Shown here piece after piece: positions 35,057-48,184 of a stretch of DNA of 64,000 bases. A program made the translations under genes and the position numbers. The stretch is from Thermothielavioides terrestris NRRL 8126. Taxonomy: Eukaryota; Ascomycota; Sordariomycetes; Sordariales; Chaetomiaceae. Each line of letters begins with the position of its first letter. Position 1 is the stretch's first letter. The stretch is from contig NC_016461.1 of the NCBI RefSeq assembly GCF_000226115.1, forward strand, positions 1,736,001-1,800,000, read 5' to 3'. A model generated the notes under the pieces. That model was not told where the DNA came from. It worked only from the letters and a program-made list of their open reading frames with translations, and made no database searches.

Positions 35057-36269
35057 TCTTATAAGTTAGAGGACAGAGGAACACGGAGCGAGGGGGTTCT
35101 TCAGAGGGGTTCACGAGCTAGCAGCATACGGCGTTCTACTTAGAAATATGTACAGCTATGTCACGGTCATAAAACAGAACGATTGCAATTTAACACCCGC
35201 ACTTGACTACCTATGTCTGGGCTAGAGAGAGGGCGTCTGCGTGCTCTTTGTCCTGCCCGTCCCAGGAGTGATGAATCAGGCGCCCACGCACCACCCAATT
35301 TGGTAACGCTATTGGAAGAAAGAGAATGAAGACGTGAATGCCACGCCGTGCGGTGGCCTGATAGTTATCGCCCTGAATAACAACAAAGCGATCACCTACC
35401 TACCGGTGGCAAACAACGCCAACAACACCCTCCTCTCCAAAACCCGAGCCAGCCAGCAGTCGCGGCCGTTTAATACTAGCTCGCAGGGAAGAAGGAAAGA
35501 TGTATATCTATCTATCTCAACCACGCCCTAGGCGTCCCCCAAGGCAGACATAAGTACAGACATCGCCGGAACACTTCCCCTTATGATGACCCCACCGAGT
35601 CCGAGTCAGTCAGACAGACAGACAGATAGACAGCGAGCCCGACTTGGCTGCCGACAAGGCACAGGAGAGGGAAAAAAGGAAACAAGAAGAAAAGCAGAAG
35701 CAGTAAATTCGTATTCGCAACAAGTAGATTAGCAATGGTGTTTACAGCCATCATTCCCCCCTCCTCTCCCCCAGCTCCTTCTCCCGCTTCCCGCAATCAT
35801 CAACCGACTCGCAGATACACACACCTGTTGCTCTTCCCCCAACCCATGCACTCACTGCTTGCCTCGCTTTGCTTCTCTTCGGCTTCGCCATTCACTTGCT
35901 CATGCTCAGTTTCGCTTCCTCACACCAACTCCACCCAAGCAGCCCATAAACACTGCTAGTTCGCCTCCTCCAGCTCAGTACGGCCCCTCTCCGCCTACAT
36001 AAGACACAAAACGAGAAGAAGAGAAGGAAGAGGGAAATCCACAACAAGGAGTTGGGCAGGCCTGGGGGATTAGTTAGTTCGCGGAGAGGTGGGCAAGTCG
36101 AGGAAAGCAGTTCAAATGAGCAACATCTCTCCATGACGAATGTATCAGATTGTACATGATTTCTCCCAAAAACCCAGTGCGCCTTCTCCGTCTTTCCGAA
36201 AAAAGTGACCAGGAGTTTCAGAAAAAAAGAGTGTCGGCCACCGCATCCCACCGCCCCTTTTCCCCCCTC

Positions 36270-36293
36270 GCTTGCTTGCTTGCTTGCTTGCTT
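36270..36293. repeat. (CTTG)n microsatellite
   Basis: Several CTTG/GCTT tetranucleotide units in a row in the ARF1 3' flank. Confidence 0.7.
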
Positions 36294-36480
36294 CTTTCAT
36301 TTGCGTCTCATGAGCGGCGTTTCACGATGCAGGAACCAACCGCGTAAAAAGAAAAAAAAGGGGTTGTTCATGGGCTAGTCGACTGATTGCCTAACGGGAT
36401 ATTGGATAGAGCACCATCGAACCATGCTTGACCGAGGTTGGAGGGGAACGCGTGTCCCCGGAGGTTTCCAGATGTTGCAT

Positions 36481-38307
<1,827 letters not shown>

Positions 38308-39090
38308 ATGCTCCTACAAGCGGCAGCCAAGCTGCTGTTCTCGGCCAGCTTGCTGCTGGGCTCGGCAGCGGCACACAACATCCAGCTCCCGGCGCACGGG
38401 CGCGAATGCTTCCACGAGAACCTGCATCACGGCGACAAGATGACGGTCACGTTCCAGGTCGGCGACCGGGAGTTTGGCAGCGCCGGCAACCTCGACATCG
38501 ACTTCTGGGTACGATTGAACGGATTTGGACAGCCATGGTGATTTCTCTGTTTAAGCGGCTCTAACGGTTGATCGATACCTCCCTTTCCTTTGCAGATCAC
38601 GAACCCGATCGGGCAGTACGAATTCAACGAACGGTCCGTGTCGAACGGCGACTTCTCGTTCGACGCCAAGCACGACGGCAAGTACATCTACTGCTTCGGC
38701 AACGAGCACTGGGGCGCGTCGTCCAAGGAGGTCTCGTTCAACGTGCACGGCGTCGTCTACGTGTCCGAGGCGGACGTGCCGCAGGACCCGCTCGAGGCCG
38801 AGGTGCGCAAGCTGTCGGAGCTGCTGGAGCGCGTCAAGGACGAGCAGAGCTACATCGTCGTGCGCGAGCGCACCCACCGCAACACGGCGGAGAGCACCAA
38901 CAGCCGCGTAAAGTGGTGGAACCTGTTCGTCATTGGCGTCGTCATCGGCGAGAGCATCTTCCAGGTCTGGTGGCTGCGGAGGTTCTTTGAGGTATGCTGG
39001 GCCTCTCGTCGCTTCGTCAAGCTCAAAACTGTGGCCAGGCGTGACTGACATGGAATTTCTCCTCGGATGCAGGTTAAACGGGTGGTCTAG
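38308..39090 (+). CDS. EMP24: p24-family cargo receptor Emp24 (COPII/COPI vesicle protein)
   Basis: Exons join(38308..38508, 38596..38991, 39073..39090), 204 aa. p24 proteins form hetero-oligomers that select GPI-anchored cargo into COPII vesicles and cycle back by COPI. A signal peptide covers about residues 1-22 (LLFSASLLLGSAAA, cleaved before HNIQLPAHG). The GOLD domain has the two expected cysteines (RECFHENL and YIYCFGNEHW). A membrane-proximal coiled coil follows (EVRKLSELLERVKDEQSYIV), then one transmembrane helix (WWNLFVIGVVIGESIFQVWW). The cytosolic tail RRFFE-VKRVV carries the diphenylalanine and terminal hydrophobic signals for vesicle coats. The last exon encodes only VKRVV; it is supported by a CTGAC branch site and CAG acceptor, and by the family's conserved tail. 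Confidence 0.94.
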
Positions 39091-39676
39091 AAACAACGAC
39101 TGCGCCGTTTCTCTATTTGCTTTGCTTGCATTGGCCTGTGCGAGGTGATGATATCCATGTTTGGCGCAGGATCTGGGAGGCTCGAAACGCGAAAAGGAAC
39201 TGGGAGTTTGTCTTTGGCGCCTTGGATGAAGTATGTCCATATATCCGATGTATCGTAGGTGCGTAGATGGCGGATGGGTCTGGAGGCTCGTTCCTCCACG
39301 ACGGTTTGCTAAACGATAACATGAATTGCTTGCCGTCGGACCTCTCTGAATGAAAGACGCAACAGCACAGGCGTTGTCAACCACCCCGCAAAAGCCTCGC
39401 ATTGTACACGCATCTCGCGATCGAGAAACGTAAATCTCAACATAGACATTTAGAAGAACCTGCATTTACTCGTCCATTTGACATCACTACATCTGAACAT
39501 AACCAGCCGCCCATCCCACCTCGGCAGACACTGCGCAGCAAGTATCCCCCACTCGCCCAATATATACCCAAACGCCGAGCCCTTGAGAAGCCAGATAAAC
39601 GACGAGAAACAGATTCATCACCATACACCTCTGCCACCGAGGTTCTCTTCCCTCCCTCCCACACACACTCCATAAA
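39091..39676. other. Spacer between convergent EMP24 and DUF3405 genes
   Basis: 586 bp holding two 3' flanks. No gene or repeat was recognised. Confidence 0.45.
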
Positions 39677-42382
39677 TCAAGCACCAGGATCCAGCACGAG
39701 CGTCTCCCCCTTCTTCTCGTCCGCCTGCTGCTGCTGCTGCTCCTCCTCCTGCTCCTCCCGCTCGACGGGCAGGTCGACCTCCTTGACGGGGTGCAGCAGC
39801 ATGGGGGGCAGGCACATGCGGCCCTCGCCGCCGCGCATGGTGCCGACGGTGCGGTCGTCGCCGGCCTGGTCGACGGTGGTCTCGAACTCCTCGCCGCCGT
39901 CGTTGTTGACGCGCAGGCCGAGCCAGCGGCGGTACAGGTTTCCCGGGAAGCCGGCGTTGTAGAACCAGGTGAGGCCGCGGGTGTTGTGCTCGCGGTCGCC
40001 GTAGACGGCGGTGCGGGCGCCGCCCGAGGCGCCGTTGCGGCCGCCGTTGAGCACGCGCGCCAGGTAGGCCGGCGGCCAGGCGCGGTCGACGAAGACCGGG
40101 TGTGGCGCGAAGACGGCCTTGAGCCCGTGGTGCAGCGCCACCGTCGCCGGCCACATCTCGGGGAACGCGTGGTGCTTCTTGAAGGCCGTCTCGCGGTGCA
40201 TGGTCAGCAGCAGCCGCCGCGACATGCGCGACGCCGTGATGATCTGCGCCCGCCGCGGCGGCTTGCCGATCCCGCCCGTCTCGTTGTACCCCGTGATGTC
40301 GTCGGCCAGCCCCCACGTGGTGCCCTCCGGGTCGAAGATGGGCGACAGCGTCAGCAGGTCGGCCTCCTCGCCCACGCCCCACGTGTACTTGTCGCGCTCG
40401 TAGGTGGTCGGCGGCACGGGGTCGGATTCGTACTCGAACCAGTCGTTCTCGTCGAGCGGCCGTTCCGGACCCCAGATGCTCTGCTCGCCGCGGGACATCT
40501 GCGATGCGGACGAGGAGGGCCGGTCGGCCCCGCTCCCGACAATCTTGCTGCCGGGCACCGAACTCCACACGTTGTCGGCGCCGACGGTGCCGTGCTCGGT
40601 CTGCACGCGGGACATCTGCCTGAAGTCCTCCCACGTGCCATGGACGTGGGGCACGTAGTAGCGCGCGTTGCGCTCCCAGAGGCCCTTGCGGGGTTGGTCC
40701 TTGGCCCAGAGCTCGAGCTTGGATAGCAGGTCGTGGTAGTGGCCCGTGTAGCGGATGTCCATCTCCCACTGCCAGAAGTAGTCGTACTCCGGGTGGTTGT
40801 AGGCAAAGTACTGCATCGCCATCTGGAGGCCGCGGTAGGAGCCGTGCACGGGTAGGTCCGGGCCGCGTGTCCAGAGATCGACGACCCCCTGGTAGACAGC
40901 GAGCATCTGGGTCTCGGACCACAGAGTGACGATCCCGCGGAACTCCTCGGGGACGGTTTCGTTGATACGGCTGCGGTATGTGTCGTCGTCAGCCCAGACG
41001 GGGTTCCTGCCGTCATTCCGCACCTGGACTAGGAGGTGGACGTCGTAGCGACCGCCCGAGGCGAGGGACAGCTCCGAGATTAGGGCCCTGAGGTTGGCAA
41101 TATCCTCTTCCCTCCACACGAACTCATCCCAGCAGCGGAGCACAACCGCAGTTCTGCCAATGCTCGCCTGGGTCTTCTCGCCGGCAGACTGAACCTTCTC
41201 CGCCGAGTCACGCGTGGCAAGTCTGGGTACCTCGAGGCCATCACCGATGTAGAAGCCGCGCGGGCGAGCGCCGCGGACTTCCAATGGCTTGTACCGGTTG
41301 GCATTGGCCTTGTAGCATTGGCGCTGAGCAGCTGCCCAGTCGATGCCGCGCCAATCAACCTGTTTGACGGTTTCCCAGACCGCTTCGGCACCTTCCCGCT
41401 CGCCGTGCTCACCGATACCTAGGCCGCCTGTCCGGATAGAATAACCATAGCCATACGGGCCGTATCTTCCGTAGCGCTCAAAGCAGACGTCTTCAGGGAG
41501 AGAGAGCAGCTCGTACGAGCCAAGGATGTTGTCCGGGAAGCCGTTGGGCCTCCCTTCAATGTAGCGGATAGGCGGCACCCTAATCGTGTTCTGGCTGTCT
41601 AAGAAGCACTCGTAGACGCCATCGGCGGTTTTCGGGAGGCCGGCTGTTGGGTAGTCGGTAAACGCCTTGCTCGGTGGCACGGGCTTCACTTCGACTGACG
41701 CTTGGTCGACAGCTGGCGGCTCAGCTTCCCTCCTCTCCGACCCCTCCTTTTCTTCCTCCTCCTCCTGCTGCTGCTGCTGCGGCTGCGGCTGAGTAACGTT
41801 GTACGGCCCCTCTTCCTCAAGCCGAGGATACTGCGGCGTGTTGTCGGCCAGGGGAACGACGCTTCTGACGCCTCCGTAGTACCTGGTGAGGAACTCGAAC
41901 TCCTCCCAGGGCGGCGGGATGACAGGCTTCTTGTCGACCTTGCCCTCCGCTATCCTCCTGTTCTCGAGCTGGCTTGCGCGAACGAGGATGAAGATGAATA
42001 TGACGATTGTCGACATCATCGCGATACAGAGGTACCGGATGACTCTGTTTGGCAGTCGGTAGAGGTATCTCCTGACTGGCGGTCGCCGCGCGGCAGTTGC
42101 GGGCCGTTTCTTCAGAGGCATGAGTGCGGCGGCGGACGAGACGGAGGACGATGTCCGCCTCGAGCTACGCGAGCTGGGCGAAGACGAGGTCGAAGAGTCG
42201 GTGGTGTCGCCGTCGCCGGACTCGTCTGACGTGTCTTCGGAGTCTGAGTAGCGCTCCTTGGTGGGGGAGCGCGGCGGGCGGGCGGTGCGCCGTCGGGAGG
42301 AAGAAGGCACCTCCTTGTACAGGGGCAGCTTTGGCCCTTTTGCGCTGCCAGGCCGGAAGAGGCCGAAACTGAGCAGCCCCAT
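39677..42382 (-). CDS. DUF3405 family type II membrane protein, probable Golgi enzyme
   Basis: Single exon, 901 aa. The N-terminal cytosolic tail is Arg/Ser-rich with an acidic patch. One signal-anchor helix sits at about 116-134 (YLCIAMMSTIVIFIFILVR), then a Gln/Glu-rich stem (a QQQQQEEEEEKEG stretch). The lumenal part matches the fungal DUF3405 family: AVVLRCWDEFVWREEDIANL, YDVHLLVQVRND, VTLWSETQMLAVYQG, GLQMAMQYFAYNHPEYDYFW, QWEMDIRYTGHYHDLLSKL, then ADLLTLSPIFDPEGTTWG. WEMDIRYTGH resembles the acidic metal/nucleotide-sugar site of GT-A enzymes, so a glycosyltransferase role is a fair inference, but none has been assigned to the family to my knowledge. The C-terminus is Gln/Glu-rich. Length and the acidic/CAG-rich codon runs are unremarkable for the family. 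Confidence 0.82.
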   Translation of the reverse strand: MGLLSFGLFRPGSAKGPKLPLYKEVPSSSRRRTARPPRSPTKERYSDSEDTSDESGDGDTTDSSTSSSPSSRSSRRTSSSVSSAAALMPLKKRPATAARRPPVRRYLYRLPNRVIRYLCIAMMSTIVIFIFILVRASQLENRRIAEGKVDKKPVIPPPWEEFEFLTRYYGGVRSVVPLADNTPQYPRLEEEGPYNVTQPQPQQQQQEEEEEKEGSERREAEPPAVDQASVEVKPVPPSKAFTDYPTAGLPKTADGVYECFLDSQNTIRVPPIRYIEGRPNGFPDNILGSYELLSLPEDVCFERYGRYGPYGYGYSIRTGGLGIGEHGEREGAEAVWETVKQVDWRGIDWAAAQRQCYKANANRYKPLEVRGARPRGFYIGDGLEVPRLATRDSAEKVQSAGEKTQASIGRTAVVLRCWDEFVWREEDIANLRALISELSLASGGRYDVHLLVQVRNDGRNPVWADDDTYRSRINETVPEEFRGIVTLWSETQMLAVYQGVVDLWTRGPDLPVHGSYRGLQMAMQYFAYNHPEYDYFWQWEMDIRYTGHYHDLLSKLELWAKDQPRKGLWERNARYYVPHVHGTWEDFRQMSRVQTEHGTVGADNVWSSVPGSKIVGSGADRPSSSASQMSRGEQSIWGPERPLDENDWFEYESDPVPPTTYERDKYTWGVGEEADLLTLSPIFDPEGTTWGLADDITGYNETGGIGKPPRRAQIITASRMSRRLLLTMHRETAFKKHHAFPEMWPATVALHHGLKAVFAPHPVFVDRAWPPAYLARVLNGGRNGASGGARTAVYGDREHNTRGLTWFYNAGFPGNLYRRWLGLRVNNDGGEEFETTVDQAGDDRTVGTMRGGEGRMCLPPMLLHPVKEVDLPVEREEQEEEQQQQQADEKKGETLVLDPGA

Positions 42383-44872
42383 TGTGACGGTGGAGATGCG
42401 GTTCGCCGAGAGCTAACGTAAGGCGTGTCAACAAAGCTCGCCCCCGTCCATACTCGGGTTGTTGGTTATTTCCTTACCAGTCGCTGAAGAGGAGAATGCA
42501 CTCAACGCGCACAATTTCTCGGCCGCAGCCGGCGACGGGCGTGCGTGGTACGGAAATTTTGGGTTCAAGCGGGAAGTTGGTGTCTCATAGCAGTCCCGAG
42601 TCCCGGGTTCTGGAGCGTCGGTGCGACGGCTCCGCGTGTCGCGAGTTCCCGACCGAAGTGCAAACAATATATATAATGTGGTTATGCACTGGTCACAAGC
42701 AAGCCTGCAGCGGGGAAAATCAGAATCGACCCGATGATCAGGGACATCCAGACTGGGGTGGTGTGTCCTGCTCCTGGCTGATGGGCCATATTTTGCCGGT
42801 TGTAAATGCGGGCGTTGCTCAGCAACCAGCTCCGTGGGGGGTGTGGCTGTGGGGTTGTGGGGCATCCGTATTTGGCTAGGAACAACTTGCATGTGGCTAG
42901 CGGACTCGCACTGTACAATACAATGCTTGTTTGTTTGTTAGTTTGGTTCTTGCCTCCACTTTTTAACAGGGGCCTACAGCCAACCAAATGTCGGCTTTTT
43001 TACGTGAGTTACCCACCTGCTCCATTCTCGAGCCTCTTCACTCTCCAGACTCCAAGTTTAAGTGAGGTACGTTGGGGCATAGTAAAGCAGTAGACTGAAC
43101 GCAATTATCCTATCTAGCTAGCTCTCAAGGCATAGGAGGATGCTGCATTGCTGGCAGAGGCTGCAGTGCCCTCTGACTTTCTATTGCGGTTAGTCCATTC
43201 TATGCCAAGACGGCTAGGAAGGTACCTGATAGCCCTGGGGAATGAAAAAGCCTGTCGTGATCCACTGTAAGTACCACGCTAACGAACAAACAAGGGGGGC
43301 ATTGTATGCTGTGCCGAGCTCTCTCAGTTTGCAATGCGTCCTTTGCTGTCGGTTTTCTGGAAAACTGACCTCCTGAGTTGTTGGCATCGACGGTGCTCAC
43401 TCATTTTCCTCCCTGTCCGCTACTCCGCGAACTCAATTTGCGATCGAGTGAACTTGAATCGAGATGCTACGGCTGGATTCGGCAAAAACCCTTCCCCTCG
43501 TCTCCCACATGGCTTCCTGCATTGAACATCGGATGACGCATTGACAGATGAACTTGCGTGACTGCGACGCATCTCATATTGAGCAGGGTTTTCGGTATAG
43601 TCTATTTCCTCCTTTGCCGGAGCGAGAGCCCATCGCGAACGAGCATCCTATTCCTCCCAGCTGTATGGTGGACGGCTTATCTCACCGAATCGGACGGTCT
43701 GGTTTCCCCCAAGTGCCGAGCCATGCAAAGCAGCTACGCTGCCGATAGAAGGTTGACCCACGAAGCACCTGGCTTACCCTGCACATGCGAAAGCGAAATT
43801 GGACGAGAGATATCTTGAACACAGACTCCAAAACATCAGCACACCCTGGCTGTGAAGTCGTATGACGGTCATTTTCTGTCTCAATTGGATGGGCTCATGG
43901 ATGCGGCCACATCGGACGTCTGCATTGGACAAGCCTGTCTGTGCCATGGCTCGGAATTGCTCACAGCTCTAATCAAGATCATGTCTATAGATATCAGTAC
44001 TGAAGATATATTATTGAACATGCCTCCTACCGAGGATACTGGAACCCTTCCACTGGGTCCCTAGCAGCCCGGAGCTCATCATCAACCACGTTGAACGTTG
44101 CACGACGGCAAAACCACGCCACCCCCTTTCTCTCCGTCGCTCGCTCCCGTGTTGCACCAGGCATTGGCACCATGGCCCGGGGAAGAGGTTGCAGCATATG
44201 TATAGCCGGCAGATACCCAGACCGCCGTGAACCTCGGCGAGACCCATGTGATTGTCGCCGCACTCACCCACTCGACTGATCAACTCGCATACATTCATCT
44301 ACCGGACACAGCGCAGAGTATTCAAAACTGAATGTATTTCTCCTCTTAGACTCTCTCGACTCGCACTGCCCACTCATTCATCTTCCTCCTCCTTCTGACC
44401 CCGATGTCTCCACCATTTGTCTTCCCCTTGGTATACACGGACAACACACCCCGCTAGAGGCGGTCCAAGACAACCGATTTGCTTACACAGTCCTCATTTC
44501 CCAGCCATCTCCCCATCGATCTAGAAGTTCCTCGACAAAAGTAACCCTCCCGGCACAGACGTACAAGACCTAGGGAAAGGGAGACGGCAAAGGAAATGAA
44601 ACATAAGGCAGGAGCTTATACTTGGCGGAATTTCCCCTCTTCCTTCCCCATGGACACGAACCAGTTGGGGCACAGATGGCCGAGGCCGAACGAACCGGAC
44701 AGATGAAGCGTCCGGTCCAGTCCGGTTCGCCCTCCCAAACTTCGGTTTTTCTCCCCCTGAACTTCGACATGGCTCAACCCATCCATTAGAGAATCAGTGA
44801 CCGACACGGGCCACAGTCTCTCGCCAACGCGCCATCCACCAAAAGCCGAAGCGAAACCGCCCCGTCTTCCTT
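42383..44872. other. Intergenic region (2.5 kb) between DUF3405 and SDH1
   Basis: It carries the DUF3405 promoter at its left end and the SDH1 3' flank at its right. Frames around 43550-44300 are short and change frame repeatedly; nothing recognisable. Confidence 0.4.
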
Positions 44873-47274
44873 TTAGTAGACACGCTTGAACGGTGGCACC
44901 GGCTTGCACTCGTTCTCGTCGAGCGTCGTGCTGATGACGCGGCGGTACTTGAGCTCGACCGGGCCGTGGGGCGTCTTCTGCCAGCTGAGCGTGTGCTTCA
45001 TCCAGTTCTCGTCGTCGCGCTCCGGGTAGTCCTCGCGGGCGTGCGCGCCGCGCGACTCCTTGCGGTTGGCGGCCGAGACGGCGGTCTGCGTGCTGTTTTC
45101 CCCCGAAAAGGAGAGTCAGTGTCTGAATTCAAGGCGAAAATTGAAAGGTATACGATTTTCTCTCCCCATTGGGTTACGTCGGGGCGGTGGGTGGTGGTGG
45201 TGTTGGTAAACTTACGCGCAAGTGAGCAGATTGCGGAGCTCGAGCGTCTCGACGAGGTCCGAGTTCCAGATCATGCTCCGGTCCTTGATGCCGACCTGCG
45301 AGAACATCTTGTCGACCTCGGTGATCTGCCGGACACCCTCGTCCAAGCTCTCCTGCGTGCGGAACACGCTGACTTCCCGCTGCATGGTCTTTTGCATGGC
45401 CAGGCGGATCTCGGCGGTGCTCTTGGGGCCGTTCGAGGTGCGGATCTTGTCGAGCGTCTCGATCGACTGGGCGCCCGCGTCGGCCTCGACCGGCTTCAGG
45501 GGAGCGCCGGGCGTGAATTTGTCGCGGATCGTGTGCGAGACGGCACGGCCGAAGACGACCAGGTCGAGGAGCGAGTTGGCGCCCAGGCGGTTCGCGCCGT
45601 GGACCGAGACGCAGGCCGCCTCGCCGCAAGCAAAGAGTCCGGGAACGACCTTGTCGTTGCCCTGCTCGTCCACGGTAAGAACCTCGCCAGTGTACCGCGT
45701 CGGGATACCGCCCATGTTGTAGTGGACGGTGGGCAGGACGGGAATGGGCTGCTTGCGGACATCGACGCCCGCGAAGATGCCGGCAGTCTCCGAGATACCC
45801 GGGAGACGCTCGGCAAGGATCTCGGCGGGGAGATGGCTGAGCTGGAGGTAGATGTGGTCCTTCTCGGGGCCGACACCGCGGCCCTCGCGGATCTCCAAGG
45901 TCATGGAGCGCGAGACGACGTCACGGCTGGCCAGATCCTTGGCGGTCGGCGCGTACCGCTCCATAAAGCGCTCACCCTCCGAGTTGAGCAGGTAGCCACC
46001 CTCACCACGAGCGCCCTCGGTGATCAGGCAGCCGGCGCCGTAGATGCCGGTCGGGTGGAACTGCACGAACTCGAGATCCTGGTTGGGCAGGCCAGCGCGG
46101 GCAACCATGGCCATGCCGTCACCCGTGCAGGTGTGGGCAGAGGTGCAGCTGAAATAGGCACGGCCGTAGCCGCCGGTGGCCAGGACAGTGTTGTTTGCGA
46201 AGAAGCGGTGGAGCGTGCCGTCCTCCTGGTTGTAGGCCAGCACACCGCGGCACTCGCCATCCTGCATGATCAGGTCGATGGCGAAGTACTCGATGAAGTA
46301 GTTGGTGTTGTGCCGGAGGGACTGGCCGTAGAGCGTGTGGAGGAGAGCGTGGCCGGTACGGTCGGCGGCGGCGCAGCAGCGGTAAGCCTGGCCGCCCTTG
46401 CCGTACTTCTGGGACTGACCACCGAAGGCACGCTGGTAGCTGCGGAGCGCGTGAGCTCGTCTCCAATTCCTCACACGATCCCGCGCACCGATTGCTACTT
46501 ACATCTTGCCATCCTCGGTTCTGGAGAAGGGGCAGCCATAGTGCTCGAGTTCAATAATGGAGGCGGGAGCCTCGCGGGTCATGTAGTGGATGGCATCCTG
46601 GTCGCCGAGCCAGTCGGAGCCCTTGACCGTGTCGTACATGTGCCATCTCCAGTCGTCCTCGTGCATGTTACCGAGCGCGGCGTTGATGCCGCCCTGGGCG
46701 GCGACTGTGTGACTTCTCGTGGGGAACAGCTTGGAAATGCAGGCCGTGTTGAAGCCGGCCTCGGCCAGACCGAAGGCGGCACGCAGACCGGCGCCGCCGG
46801 CACCGACGACGATCGCATCGTACTCGTGGTCCTATTTCCGCCCGAGGTCAATGTCTTCCTGCTCCGTTTGTACAGAAACAAGCGAATTCCAGCCAGGGTG
46901 ACGTACGATGACCGGGTATTTGTTGCTGACGAATGGCGACGCCTCCTTCGCGCGGAGCGGCCCGTTGGCGATGACGCGGGCTGCCAGCACAGAAACATGT
47001 CAGTCACGAAACGCGCACATCCAATGCTCTGCGGCCCGGGGGCAACTGGCTCGACTTACCGACCGGTCGTGTTGTGGAAAAGGCGCGGGTCGGGTTCCGG
47101 AAGGCACGCGAGAGCTGCCGAGCCTCGGGTTAGCCACGAGAGCGTCTTTTCGGGTGCGAGAAAAAGGGAATCGAGGGCGGGCTAACGGCGCAGGCAAAGG
47201 GAAGGGGACCGCGCGAGAGGGACACTTACCGCCGGCGCCGCGGCTAGTCGTCTCCAAGCCATTGAGGATGCCAT
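44873..47274 (-). CDS. SDH1: Succinate dehydrogenase flavoprotein subunit, mitochondrial
   Basis: Exons complement(44873..45092, 45216..46439, 46503..46831, 46907..46980, 47060..47114, 47230..47274), 648 aa. It is the FAD-bearing catalytic subunit of complex II, oxidising succinate to fumarate in the TCA cycle and passing electrons to ubiquinone. The presequence ([33 protein letters not shown]) precedes [20 protein letters not shown]. The FAD-binding [20 protein letters not shown] and flavin-linking SHTVAAQGG are present. Substrate-side residues lie in [21 protein letters not shown]-terminal blocks are [20 protein letters not shown] and WMKHTLSWQ. Five introns (123, 63, 75, 79 and 115 nt) have GT/AG ends, and every junction restores the expected frame. 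Two small 5' exons were placed from the presequence and phase. Two CCAATCA boxes lie upstream. Confidence 0.96.
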
Positions 47275-47413
47275 TGTCGTCTAGCGTGGTGGGAGGGGGA
47301 AGGTGGTGTGCATCAGAGACTCGGAAATATTTGAGCCTCCTTCAAGTCCAATGGATGCAGTTGCTCGCTCGCCCATTGCAAGTCCCGGAGCGCCAGAGCT
47401 GCTGGCTGCTGAA

Positions 47414-47420
47414 CCAATCA
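47414..47420 (+). promoter_or_regulatory. CCAATCA box 1 upstream of SDH1
   Basis: CCAATCA about 140 bp before the SDH1 start codon (reverse orientation relative to SDH1). Hap2/3/5-type CCAAT-binding complexes control respiratory and iron-using genes in fungi, including succinate dehydrogenase in yeast. Function here is inferred. Confidence 0.4.
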
Positions 47421-47527
47421 GCGGGAGCTGATTACCCGAGTTGCCGGCGAGGTCCGCGCCTGGTCCACCCTGAAAGGTGGGGCAACTGGCAGCGGCACCC
47501 GCTTGAGCGAACCGTCCCGCTGCGCAC

Positions 47528-47534
47528 CCAATCA
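47528..47534 (+). promoter_or_regulatory. CCAATCA box 2 upstream of SDH1
   Basis: A second identical CCAATCA, same orientation, 114 bp further upstream of SDH1. Two copies in one promoter make chance less likely, though the motif is short. Confidence 0.35.
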
Positions 47535-48184
47535 TGTGTTGTTAGGTGGTAGCTGTGTCTTCCACTGCAGCGCGAGTCAACTCTGGCAGTCTGCAGTTCT
47601 CATCGTCTCAATTGTAATTGTGTCTCGTCCAGTCTAGAATGAACCCCGGATTTGCATCACTTGCCTAGGTACCTTACTTACCATGTGCATGTTTCAGTAT
47701 TCCGTACAGAGCATCCCCTACACAGTTGGACACACTGGCGAGTAAGATGTGGAGCCTGCATCATGTTCCCCTAACCGTTGCCGAAAAGAGCAAATTCCTC
47801 GGCATATGCCAGAAGGTTGATAGTTGAGAACTCACTAGATGCGACAGCTGCGCAGTAATCCGTGCATTGAGGAGGTAAACACAGATATGTAGATGTCGCT
47901 ACAGTAACTCAACGCTGAGCCCCCCAAAACGGAAGCTTCTCTCCGTCAAAAAGGATACTCTTGTTTGTCTAGAAGCATCTAATGTACGGTGTAAAGTAAG
48001 TTATGCTCTATAGGGCCATAATCATTACGGTATTACTCTTCCGGCCACAGGATGCTCTGCCCTGTCATTCCATTCCCAAGACTTCGTCCGGAATCCAACG
48101 AGACGGCCGCAGTTCCACGCTGTCCAATGCGCCTCTAGTAGGCATCCAACTCGGCTCGCCCACGCATATGCGCCGTGCGGCGTC

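Larger units (their letters stand above)
34935..36480. other. Intergenic region between convergent HSP78 and ARF1
   Basis: Two 3' flanks meet here. A 20-bp direct repeat (35006-35025 and 35037-35056), a GACA-type microsatellite near 35610-35630 and a (CTTG)n microsatellite at about 36270-36293 are visible. No gene is supported. Confidence 0.5.
47275..48184. other. SDH1 upstream region and 3' flank of the PX gene
   Basis: 910 bp. SDH1 promoter sequence with two CCAATCA boxes fills the left part. One copy of the spacer decamer TATTCCGTAC is at 47698-47707. No gene is supported. Confidence 0.45.

Noticed and set aside
44082..44298. Minus-strand peptide with TITWVSPRFTAVWVSAGYTY
   Set aside because: Short, bounded by frame changes, no recognised family; too weak to call a gene or relic.
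44966..47185. 739-codon open frame antisense to SDH1
   Set aside because: It runs opposite a fully recognised gene, crosses its introns, and is Val/Ala/Asp/Gly-rich, as expected from GC-rich codons read backwards.
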